34,354 nucleotides of DNA, taken from contig JANYDQ010000082.1 in NCBI GenBank assembly GCA_025363555.1, positions 1 to 34,354 on the forward strand, given 5' to 3'. The stretch comes from Bacteroidota bacterium. Its GTDB lineage: Bacteria; Bacteroidota; Bacteroidia; 2-12-FULL-35-15. The notes beneath the pieces are model-generated. The model made no database searches, was not told the DNA's origin, and saw only the letters and a list, made by a program, of their open reading frames with translations. Made by a program: the position numbers and the translations under genes. Position 1 is the stretch's first letter. Each line of letters starts with the position of its first letter. Shown here one piece after another: positions 7,649 to 14,278 of the stretch.

Positions 7649-8503
7649 TTATTCTCCGAAATATTCTTTGAGAGTAAATAGTTCTTTTACCCGCACACCT
7701 TTTTCAGTATGCTGAACAGTGCAGCATTCGTTTATCGAATCATGTTCAAGAAACAGAATATAGCCTTTGTCTGCCGCCTCGTTCATAAATAATTCTTTTT
7801 CTGTAAGTGTCAATAGCGGGCGGGTATCATAACCCATAACATAAGCTAATGGAATATGCCCGACAGAAGGCAGCAAATCCGCCAGATATACTATTGTTTT
7901 TCCTTTATAATTAATGTGCGGGAGCATCATAGCATCTGTATGGCCACGCATGTACTTAACAGAAATGGAATTACCGAATTGTTTTGTACTTTCTCCGTCA
8001 ATAAATTTTAATTGCCCGCTTTCCTGAATTGGAAAAATATTTTCCTTCAGAAAACTTGGTTTCTCTCTCGTGTTTGGTTTGGTTGCCCATTCCCAATGTT
8101 CGGTATTGCTCCAGTAGATAGCATTTTTAAAGGTTGTTTCCAGTTTGGTTTTATCATTACTGTATTTAATGCTTCCACCGCAATGATCGAAATGAAGATG
8201 AGTTAAAAACATATCGGTAATGTCTTCGGGGCTGAAACCTGCCTGTTTCAATGAATTTTGAAGTGTATCAGTTCCGCTTAAATAATAATGACTGAAAAAT
8301 TTTGCATCTTGTTTATCTCCCAGCCCATTGTCAATAAGAATTAACCTGTTTTCATCTTCAATAAGCAAACAGCGCATTGCCCAGTTGCACATATTATTCT
8401 CGTCAGCCGGGTTCAATTTATTCCAGATGCTTTTCGGAACCACACCAAACATGGCCCCTCCATCTAATTTAAAATTTCCGGTATTTATGGTGTACAGTTT
8501 CAT
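7649..8503 (-). CDS. metallo-beta-lactamase fold hydrolase
   Basis: 284 aa, cytosolic (no signal peptide). The metal-binding motif HLHFDHCGG (HxHxDH) lies at about residues 107-115; further ligands are the His in MRGHTDAMM, the Asp in VYLADLLP and the His in FLEHDS. The overall pattern, including LIDNGLGDKQD near the start, fits the glyoxalase II/AHL-lactonase-like branch of MBL hydrolases, which cleave small esters, thioesters or lactones. The substrate cannot be told from sequence. It starts 14 bases after the stop of the OmpA-family gene, so it is likely translated from the same mRNA. Confidence 0.9.
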   Translation of the reverse strand: MKLYTINTGNFKLDGGAMFGVVPKSIWNKLNPADENNMCNWAMRCLLIEDENRLILIDNGLGDKQDAKFFSHYYLSGTDTLQNSLKQAGFSPEDITDMFLTHLHFDHCGGSIKYSNDKTKLETTFKNAIYWSNTEHWEWATKPNTREKPSFLKENIFPIQESGQLKFIDGESTKQFGNSISVKYMRGHTDAMMLPHINYKGKTIVYLADLLPSVGHIPLAYVMGYDTRPLLTLTEKELFMNEAADKGYILFLEHDSINECCTVQHTEKGVRVKELFTLKEYFGE

Positions 8504-8517
8504 ATCCGCTATTCCCT

Positions 8518-11007
8518 TTATTTAATTATCACCATTTCCACGCGCCTGTTTTTCTGCCTTCCTTCCGGAGTTTTATTATCAGCAATAGGCATTGTTTGTC
8601 CAAAAAATTCTACTTTAAACCTGTTTTCGTTTATTCCTTTATTGATTAAATATTTTTTAATCGCCTCTGCTCGTTTTTGAGAAAGTTTTAAGTTAGCTGC
8701 CGGAATTCCCTGGTTATCGGTGTGCCCGGAAATTTTTAATCTCCATTTCGGCTTCTTCGCCAATAAATTTGCCAGTTCATCTAACGAAGAAAAAGATTCT
8801 TTTTTAATCACATCATTGCCGGTTGCAAATTCCAGGTTACTGAATGCTTTCGATACAATTGCTTTTTCCACTGTATCCAGCTTTATTGCTACATCCTGGT
8901 TTTTTTCCTGGTTGAGTTTGCTTACATCTGTTTTCAAAACAATAAAATGTAAGTATCCGTCCCGTGTATCTTTAATTGCTTTTTTGGCAATTCCGCCTAC
9001 CACCACTTTTACATCAAACACAGTATCCACATGGTCGCCTTCTAATTTGAATCTTACTAATTCATCTGCCGGCAAATCGTCAAAGCTATAGCTACCATCT
9101 TTGTTTTGTATTACTGATCGTAAACTTGCACCTGCGGTATCCACCAAAATAAGTTTTACTTCCGGGCAACCATTGTTGCTTGCCGGTCCGGGTTTGTCCG
9201 GGCATTGGTCTAATTTATCCATTACCCCATCATTGTCTCTATCCGGGCATCCTTTAAATTGAATTAAACCAAACTCTGTAGGACAATCATCTTCTTTGTC
9301 AATAATTCCATCTCCATCTGTATCAGGGCAGCCGTTATATTGAGGCAATCCAAATACATCGGGACAGGCATCCTGTTTATCAATAATTTTATCTCCATCG
9401 CGGTCCGGGCAACCATTAAACTCCGGCAATCCCGGGTCGTCCGGACAAAGATCATCTTTATCTTCCACATGGTCGTGGTCTCTGTCGGGACAGCCATAAA
9501 ACTCCCAAACACCTGCCACATCAATACAGCGGTCTCTGTCGTCCGACACATGGTCGCCATCGCGGTCGCGAACTTTTGGATGTAGCAACGAAAATTTCAG
9601 CATGGCTTCTATATCGGCTCCATAAATAGCTTTGGTTGTTACAAAAGGGGCAAGGTTAGATGTTCCAATTATCAAAGGTCCGATGCGCACTCCTAAACCT
9701 ACTTTAAACATTCCCATCTGGTCGTAAGTAAGTGGTACAAACACTCCGAAATGACGATGGTCCCAACGGGGAGTTAAACTTACCAGCGACATTTCGTGAA
9801 CCTTTGCTTCTTTGTTTTTAAACTGAAATGCCAGTCTGGGAGTTAAGTTTACATAAAAATCTTTCCAGATATTATAATCTATTTGCGCAGCCAGCACTGT
9901 AGGCAAATTCATTGTAAAACTTTTATCGGCTTTCGGATTAAAATTAATATACCTCTGGTGCATTACGCTATCTAACTGCGGAACTGTGTTGGCGCTGATG
10001 TTATGAATATCCCAGTTGGTAGTGTTTGGCGCAAAAGTTTGACTTACCGAATTTTTAAACGTTACCCTTCCTATATCCAGCACCGAAATACCGATACGCA
10101 ATTTGTATTTATTCAAATCCTGGCGGGTAAGGTCTTTTTCTCCATTCATTTCATATTTATATTTCATATACTCCGGTCGCCATTCGTACACCACTCCCAA
10201 ATCTAAACCCAATGTAGGTTGAGAAGACATTTTGTAACTCAAATCGTTTGCACTGCCCACAAAATTGGAAGAATGCCCGTAACCTGCATCGCCATGAGAA
10301 ATGGTAAGCACTGTATCGTTTGTAAATTTATATTCAAAATCTTTTATATAAAGATAAGTAGCCGAAAAACCTGCAATTAACTTGGCAGTAATTCCTGCTT
10401 TTAAAAAATGTTCGCCTTCGGCTTTTAGCACATGTCCGTAAGTAAGCCCATATTCTGCCCAGGTCATGGTTTGAATATTTAATTCTTTGTTTTTTAAATC
10501 TGTGTTCCAAAGTGGGGGAGTGTTTAACTGGTTAAACAGTAAATTGGCAAGGTCGGCATCCAGCCCATCCACGTTTACAATGGTACGCACCTTCCATTTC
10601 AAAGCTATTGCATCCTTTTTGCCAAGCGTTACCATTAGCGATGGCAGGTAAAGATTATTGTACAAATAAACCGACTTTGGCTTAGGTCCGTTTCCTACAT
10701 CCAAATGTTTTTGAAACGGAGTTTCTTTAAACGCATAATAATTATCGGGAGTAAAATCCGTCCATTTATATTTATTCGAATTGTAATCCAGGGCTTCGTG
10801 TTTCAATCCAATATAATTATTGTACAAACCCAGGCTCATTCCAATTAAATTAAAATCGGTTTTCAAACGGCTGTCCACTACCGATGCTGGCTGCAAATCT
10901 GTTCCTACTATACCCGAATAATTACTGTTACTGTATCCCAAAAAATCCTGGGAAGAAGCCGAAAGCCAAAGTAAAACCAAACAACATGCAGAAAGTATTT
11001 TTTTCAT
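8518..11007 (-). CDS. outer-membrane DUF5723 / thrombospondin type 3 repeat / OmpA-domain protein
   Basis: The ATG at 11007 is preferred over a TTG two codons upstream; 829 aa. Signal peptide MKKILSACCLVLLWLSASSQ. Residues about 20-470 match the DUF5723 pattern, starting FLGYSNSNYSGIVGTDLQPA, probably a beta-barrel. Residues about 480-614 hold five Ca-binding type 3 thrombospondin repeats (DRDGD, CPDRDHD, CPDRDGD, CPDTDGDGI, CPDRDNDGV). Residues about 715-829 are an OmpA-type peptidoglycan-binding domain (FATGNDVI, ISGHTDNQG, LSQKRAEAIKKYL, RRVEMVI). It likely anchors the outer membrane to peptidoglycan. A strong promoter lies just upstream. Confidence 0.93.
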   Translation of the reverse strand: MKKILSACCLVLLWLSASSQDFLGYSNSNYSGIVGTDLQPASVVDSRLKTDFNLIGMSLGLYNNYIGLKHEALDYNSNKYKWTDFTPDNYYAFKETPFQKHLDVGNGPKPKSVYLYNNLYLPSLMVTLGKKDAIALKWKVRTIVNVDGLDADLANLLFNQLNTPPLWNTDLKNKELNIQTMTWAEYGLTYGHVLKAEGEHFLKAGITAKLIAGFSATYLYIKDFEYKFTNDTVLTISHGDAGYGHSSNFVGSANDLSYKMSSQPTLGLDLGVVYEWRPEYMKYKYEMNGEKDLTRQDLNKYKLRIGISVLDIGRVTFKNSVSQTFAPNTTNWDIHNISANTVPQLDSVMHQRYINFNPKADKSFTMNLPTVLAAQIDYNIWKDFYVNLTPRLAFQFKNKEAKVHEMSLVSLTPRWDHRHFGVFVPLTYDQMGMFKVGLGVRIGPLIIGTSNLAPFVTTKAIYGADIEAMLKFSLLHPKVRDRDGDHVSDDRDRCIDVAGVWEFYGCPDRDHDHVEDKDDLCPDDPGLPEFNGCPDRDGDKIIDKQDACPDVFGLPQYNGCPDTDGDGIIDKEDDCPTEFGLIQFKGCPDRDNDGVMDKLDQCPDKPGPASNNGCPEVKLILVDTAGASLRSVIQNKDGSYSFDDLPADELVRFKLEGDHVDTVFDVKVVVGGIAKKAIKDTRDGYLHFIVLKTDVSKLNQEKNQDVAIKLDTVEKAIVSKAFSNLEFATGNDVIKKESFSSLDELANLLAKKPKWRLKISGHTDNQGIPAANLKLSQKRAEAIKKYLINKGINENRFKVEFFGQTMPIADNKTPEGRQKNRRVEMVIIK

Positions 11008-11023
11008 CTTCAAAAATTTTTCT

Positions 11024-11053
11024 CAAAAGTAAAAATAATTTTTGTATGGACAA
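11024..11053 (-). promoter_or_regulatory. Bacteroidota-type promoter of the OmpA-family gene
   Basis: On the minus strand TACTTTTG (11024-11031) matches the -7 box TAnnTTTG exactly; TTG (11051-11053) lies 19 bases upstream as the -33 element. The start codon is only about 16 bases downstream of the box, so the leader is very short. This also supports the ATG at 11007. Confidence 0.65.
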
Positions 11054-11154
11054 CGAGGGGACTGAAAACGATAAAAAAAGCGGAGATTTTTGCCCGCTTT
11101 TTTATTGGTAAATAAAACTATTGAATATTTTTTTGCTGTAAGGCGGGACGCCTT

Positions 11155-11301
11155 GTTAAACCAGACGTAGCGAGGACGCTACGCCCAGCGGGGGCTACGC
11201 CCAACTCGGGTATTTTTTTTGTTACACAGTTAAACCAGACGTAGCGAGGACGCTACGCCCAGCGGGGGCTACGCCCAACTCGGGTATTTTTTTGTTACAC
11301 A
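11155..11301. repeat. 74-bp direct tandem duplication inside copy B
   Basis: Two near-identical units, 11155-11228 and 11229-11301, differ only by one T in a T-run. Each begins GTTAAACCAGACGTAGCGAG and ends TTGTTACACA. The near identity suggests a recent duplication by slippage or unequal crossover. Confidence 0.9.
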
Positions 11302-11340
11302 GAGGGAAGCAGAGAAGACACAGAGCTACACAGAGAAATA

Positions 11341-11376
11341 AAAAACTCTCCTCACTTTTTTGCGGGGAGAGTTTTT
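11341..11376 (-). terminator. bidirectional terminator-like hairpin
   Basis: A perfect 11-bp stem AAAAACTCTCC (11341-11351) with GGAGAGTTTTT (11366-11376) and a 14-base loop. The A/T ends give a T-run on either strand. It sits downstream of the leftward lipoprotein gene and the T9SS remnant and could end their transcript. Confidence 0.55.
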
Positions 11377-11405
11377 CTTGTTTATTAAGCCTGCCAGGTT
11401 TATGT

Positions 11406-11520
11406 TTACTGTAAAACTATTTTCCTGTTCATCATATTTTTATTTTCATCTTCTATTCTTACAAAATAAATTCCTTTTGAATAACTGCTCATATCAATGG
11501 TTGCGGATTTTTGATTTTTG
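11406..11520 (-). pseudogene. remnant of a T9SS type A C-terminal sorting domain
   Basis: The minus strand 11520 to 11406 reads SATIDMSSYSKGIYFVRI then EDENKNMMNRKIVLQ and a TAA stop. This is the second half of a Por secretion system (type A) sorting domain, whose hallmark is a TxxIDLSxxxxGxYxVxI strand pair and a KIVxQ-like end. There is no start codon, no cargo and no PNP motif of the first half. It lies just past the stop of the lipoprotein gene (11533) but in another reading frame. It is therefore a decayed cargo tail or the result of a frameshift; the lipoprotein upstream does not itself look like T9SS cargo. Confidence 0.8.
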
Positions 11521-11532
11521 TTGTTATGTTTT

Positions 11533-12243
11533 TTAATTGGTAACAAATATTTTATCATAATTAACGTTTTTTATTTCTAAGTAGATGTTTGTTTTTCCGG
11601 AAGAAACATATTTATAAATAGATATTTCTGCTTTACTTTCATTACCGGCATCGTCAATAAATTTTATTTTTGTATTGTTTTCCATTAATTCATATTTTCC
11701 TTTCTCTGTTACTGACATAGAAGCATTTTGCCCTTGTTTCATAAATTGATATTTCCCATTTTCCTGAAAATGAGCTATAGTTCCTTTGTCATCGCTTTTA
11801 TGGGATTCGGGTTTGTTTCTGTCTTCAATCATTGTCCATTCTTTAAATAAAGTTAGAATAAAATTGTTATTATCAATTATTGGTATTTGGGTTTCTGAAT
11901 ATTTGATAATCGGGTCTGTTTTTAACTGAATGGCTTTTGCCTTTACAGTTACATGTACCCTTCTTCCCTTTACAGTAATTTCAAAACGAGGGGCAAGAAG
12001 CAAATCAGCACCCTTCAGTTGACCTATGGCAGTATAAAGTGCATTCTCTTTTGCCATATCAATAGCTTTGATTCCTTTTCCTTTTGCATGGCCTTCTCCT
12101 TCAACATCACCTAGAATGGTATATTGCTCTTTTGACGGAATTATTGTAAGCGAAGCTGTTGTTTGTTGCATAGAGCGATATTCGTGACGGCACCCCTCGA
12201 AAACTATTGTAATTATCAAAAGTAATATTGAAATTTTTTTCAT
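11533..12243 (-). CDS. uncharacterised lipoprotein with a lipocalin-like C-terminal part
   Basis: 236 aa. MKKISILLLIITIVFEGC is a lipoprotein signal with the lipid-bearing Cys at residue 18. Residues about 40-115 are an unrecognised domain (YTILGDVEGEGHAKGKG, AKENALYTAIGQLKGADLLLAP, VKAKAIQL). Residues about 130-236 resemble a small lipocalin-like beta-barrel: FKEWTMIED, IAHFQENGKYQF, GKYELMENNTKIKFID, IYLEIKNV. Function is unknown, probably envelope-located. The 5' side carries the 21-bp palindrome array 66 bases upstream of the ATG, so the array could control this gene. The 3' side abuts a T9SS sorting-domain remnant in another frame. Confidence 0.75.
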   Translation of the reverse strand: MKKISILLLIITIVFEGCRHEYRSMQQTTASLTIIPSKEQYTILGDVEGEGHAKGKGIKAIDMAKENALYTAIGQLKGADLLLAPRFEITVKGRRVHVTVKAKAIQLKTDPIIKYSETQIPIIDNNNFILTLFKEWTMIEDRNKPESHKSDDKGTIAHFQENGKYQFMKQGQNASMSVTEKGKYELMENNTKIKFIDDAGNESKAEISIYKYVSSGKTNIYLEIKNVNYDKIFVTN

Positions 12244-12309
12244 TTTGTTTTGGTTTTATTTTTTTCTACTCTATTTTCGGCTTTTCGGGTTTCGCCTTTT
12301 ATTAAATTT

Positions 12310-12582
12310 AGTACTTCATTTGTCAAGGGAAGTACTTCCTTTGTCAAGGGAAGTACTTCCTTTGAGATGGGAAGTACTTCCTTTATGATGGGAAGTACTT
12401 CGTTTGTTAAGGGAAGTACTTCATTTGTTAAGGGAAGTACTTCCTTTGAGATGGGAAGTACTTCCTTTGAGATGGGAAGTACTTCCTTTGAGATGAGAAG
12501 TACTTCCTTTGTTAAGGGAAGTACTTCCTTTGTGAAGGGAAGTACTTCCTTTGTGAAGGGAAGTACTTCCTTTAGGTTTTCG
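12310..12582. repeat. 21-bp tandem array, 13 units, with repeated GGAAGTACTTCC palindrome
   Basis: AGTACTT recurs at 12310 and every 21 bases to 12562, 13 times, with no indel. Nine units contain the full 12-bp palindrome GGAAGTACTTCC; the other four have one or two changes. The 9-base spacers vary among TTTGTCAAG, TTTGAGATG, TTTATGATG, TTTGTTAAG and TTTGTGAAG. The 21-bp period equals two helical turns, so all palindromes face the same side of the helix. The array lies upstream of a leftward lipoprotein gene and past the end of another. The reading frames through it stay open only because 21 is a multiple of three. Confidence 0.97.
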
Positions 12583-12615
12583 AAAACTAACTTTAGCTAA
12601 TAATCAATAGGTTAT

Positions 12616-13239
12616 CTATTTGTTTATAGAAAACTTTTTCCAGCTTGTCCAGTCTGAATATTTTCCATTTGTTAAAATTTGGCGGTTTCTTAACCAAAAA
12701 AACGTGTTTAAAGGCAGTTCCGGAATCACCGCTTCGCCTTTTCCGGTAGGGTCGAGTTGTTTAGAAGTTACTCCGTTGTCAAAAGAAATTTCTAACTGAT
12801 GAGGTCCGGTGCCATACATTCTATACAATGCAGAACTGGGTACAGGTCCGGCTAAAATTTCGTCCTGGCGGGGACCATGTGCTGTATGGGTTTTCAATTC
12901 CATATCAAAACTTACAGCAATTTGCTGCGCCAATGTTTCAGTTTGTGCAGCATTTACCAACGCCTGGCAAGCAAGGCGGTAACTTTCCACATTGGTAAGC
13001 ATCGTGTTCACTTTCTCATCGCGGAAAGCAAAGGTAACCGTTGGCGGATTTGTTTTTGTAGCTGCTTCGGCATCCGAAGCGTTTTCGATGTTTACTTTAA
13101 AAATTGCAGCCGTTGGCACAGGCGTAGGATAATAGCCGTTTGTGGATATTGCATTTTTTATACTTGTGCATTTTACCACTTGATTAGGCACATCATCGGG
13201 CATGTGTACCGCTACTTCGAATTTTGGTGTTGTTGTCAT
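12616..13239 (-). CDS. hypothetical protein
   Basis: 207 aa, no signal peptide, no membrane helix, family not recognised. The N-terminal half is helical (VNTMLTNVESYRLACQALVNAAQTE), followed by a beta-rich C-terminal part (LYRMYGTGPHQLEISFDNG, LNTFFWLRNRQILTNGKYSDW) that could be a fibronectin III-like end. A clear ATG start at 13239. A weak promoter candidate TTATTTTGCACC on the minus strand about 70 bases upstream resembles the -7 box with one base missing. The gene is alone between repeat-rich gaps. Its real-gene status rests on length, ordinary composition and an uninterrupted frame. Confidence 0.7.
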   Translation of the reverse strand: MTTTPKFEVAVHMPDDVPNQVVKCTSIKNAISTNGYYPTPVPTAAIFKVNIENASDAEAATKTNPPTVTFAFRDEKVNTMLTNVESYRLACQALVNAAQTETLAQQIAVSFDMELKTHTAHGPRQDEILAGPVPSSALYRMYGTGPHQLEISFDNGVTSKQLDPTGKGEAVIPELPLNTFFWLRNRQILTNGKYSDWTSWKKFSINK

Positions 13240-13454
13240 TTTGTTTTTTTTTAGTTAATACTATTTTTTTTTATTTATACTTTTGTTTAATTGAGGTGCA
13301 AAATAATGCAATTAATCTGAAACTAACTAATATTTTTTTAATTATTTTATGGAGATAGAAGAAGTTGATTAACCGTTAGATAACGATAATTTCCTTTTTT
13401 GCCTTTAAAAATGCACTGTTTACGAGTTTATACCCATAAAAAAATGTTGGACAC

Positions 13455-13490
13455 AAAAAAAAAGCCGGGCATAAACCCGGCTCTTTTTTT
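13455..13490 (-). terminator. rho-independent terminator after the orphan sorting-domain ORF
   Basis: AGCCGGG (13463-13469) pairs perfectly with CCCGGCT (13476-13482), loop CATAAA, with an A-run on the left that becomes a long T-run on the minus strand. It begins two bases past the stop at 13492. A T-run also follows on the plus strand. Confidence 0.88.
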
Positions 13491-13491
13491 A

Positions 13492-13893
13492 TCAGAAAAT
13501 AAAATTTATTTCACTAAGGTAAACTTTACCTATATAATCGTGTTTTTCTTTATTGGTATCTTTTATATGAATAACATACACATAGGTATCTTCCTGTTGC
13601 ACCACTTTGTTTTCGTTCAAATCTCCCATCCAGTAATGAAGCAAATCGTCTGTAAAGAAAACCTTTGCTCCCCAGCGGTCGTATATAGTCATTTCAAAAG
13701 TAAGCACATTGGTAGCTTTGCAATAAAACTCATCGTTTATTCCATCATGGTTTGGCGAAAAAGCATTTGGAATAAAACAAGTGTATTCCGGGGTAATGTC
13801 CACACATATTTGCAAAGAGTCGAAACACATACGCCCGGATGGAAAATTCATCTGCCCGGATGGAAAATCCATTCGCCAGGATGGAAATGTCAT
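13492..13893 (-). CDS. orphan T9SS type B (gliding motility-associated, CHU_C) C-terminal domain
   Basis: 133 aa. Residues about 40-133 are a near-complete type B sorting domain: FIPNAFSPNHDGINDEFYC, then MTIYDRWGAKVFFTDD, YWMGDLNENK, DTYVYVIHIKD and YIGKVYLSE. Such domains normally end cell-surface or adhesin proteins of several hundred residues and direct them through the T9SS. Here the cargo is missing: the first 21 residues come from three 21-bp repeats (MTFPSWR, MDFPSGQ, MNFPSGR) and there is no signal peptide. It is either a truncated remnant or a fragment of a rearranged gene. It keeps a good terminator, and sprA, encoding the pore, lies next upstream on the same strand. Confidence 0.8.
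   Translation of the reverse strand: MTFPSWRMDFPSGQMNFPSGRMCFDSLQICVDITPEYTCFIPNAFSPNHDGINDEFYCKATNVLTFEMTIYDRWGAKVFFTDDLLHYWMGDLNENKVVQQEDTYVYVIHIKDTNKEKHDYIGKVYLSEINFIF
13831..13893 (-). repeat. 21-bp tandem repeat, 3 units, at the 5' end of the orphan sorting domain
   Basis: On the minus strand three units start with ATG at 13893, 13872 and 13851, and a fourth diverged one at 13830. The shared core is TTTCCATCC followed by GGGC or TGGC. Each unit encodes M-x-F-P-S-x-x in frame with the sorting domain. The sequence is unrelated to the other arrays, but the period is the same. Confidence 0.85.
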
Positions 13894-14047
13894 TTTTCTG
13901 CTAATTTGGTTATTTTATTAGGGTAATTTTAAGTTGCTGTGTATTGAATTTTGAATATAAAATAATAGAGCTTGGGGAATACCTGGGGGAAGTTTTGAAA
14001 CGAAAATAATAGCGATAGACGTTAGAACTGCGCCCGACCCGCGCGAA

Positions 14048-14214
14048 CAATGTCATTAAGTTAAGCCCGATGCTGTATGGCATCTTATGTTTATAGTACT
14101 ACATGTGAAAGCGGAAACATGCGACCCCGAATGGGTCGAACAATTTCATTTGAATTTGTTACTATAAACAGGTGACCTTTTCAAGGTCAAAAAATCTTTA
14201 ACTTAATGACATTG
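14048..14214. repeat. nested multi-hairpin element (structured RNA or MITE-like repeat)
   Basis: A perfect 17-bp closing stem (14048-14064 with 14198-14214) encloses three branches. Branch 1 is GATGC/GCATC (14069-14073 with 14080-14084). Branch 2 is TGTTTATAGTA/TACTATAAACA (14088-14098 with 14160-14170), which itself holds CGACCC/GGGTCG (14122-14127 with 14133-14138). Branch 3 is TGACCTT/AAGGTCA (14173-14179 with 14183-14189). It fills much of the 385-bp gap between the orphan sorting domain and the end of sprA. No ORF fits. The nearly symmetric structure does not tell which strand, if either, is transcribed. From memory, GACCCC-type hairpins are common in Bacteroidota spacers. Confidence 0.82.
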
Positions 14215-14278
14215 GCGGGAATATGGAGAGGGGATGCAGAAATGTGCTCGCCCAAATTATTGGATTAGTTGGATGGGA

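Larger units (their letters stand above)
11072..11385 (-). repeat. composite dispersed repeat, copy B (inverted relative to 1365-1665)
   Basis: Reverse-complement homologue of the 1365-1665 repeat with the modules permuted. It holds a poly-A/T-flanked GCGG/CCGC hairpin (about 11072-11104), AAGGCG/CGCCTT (11140-11154), two copies of a CGTAGCG/CGCTACG hairpin (11166-11183, 11240-11257) and the CAGAGCTACACAGAG block (about 11310-11340). Together with the T9SS remnant beside it, it fills the 525-bp gap between the OmpA-family gene and the lipoprotein gene. No intact gene is seen in this stretch. Confidence 0.78.

Noticed and set aside
11406-12243. Lipoprotein and sorting-domain tail as one gene
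   Set aside because: The two parts are in different frames separated by a stop, and the lipoprotein signal is not expected on T9SS type A cargo; a sequencing indel cannot be fully excluded.
12310-12582. CRISPR array
   Set aside because: Repeats are 12 bp with 9-bp near-identical spacers, far below CRISPR sizes, and no cas gene is present.
12250-12600. 116-aa forward ORF with heptads of the type GSTSFVK
   Set aside because: It is a translation of the 21-bp array, starts at TTG, and the opposite strand is open over the array as well. Periodicity of 21 keeps any frame open, so it is not evidence of coding.
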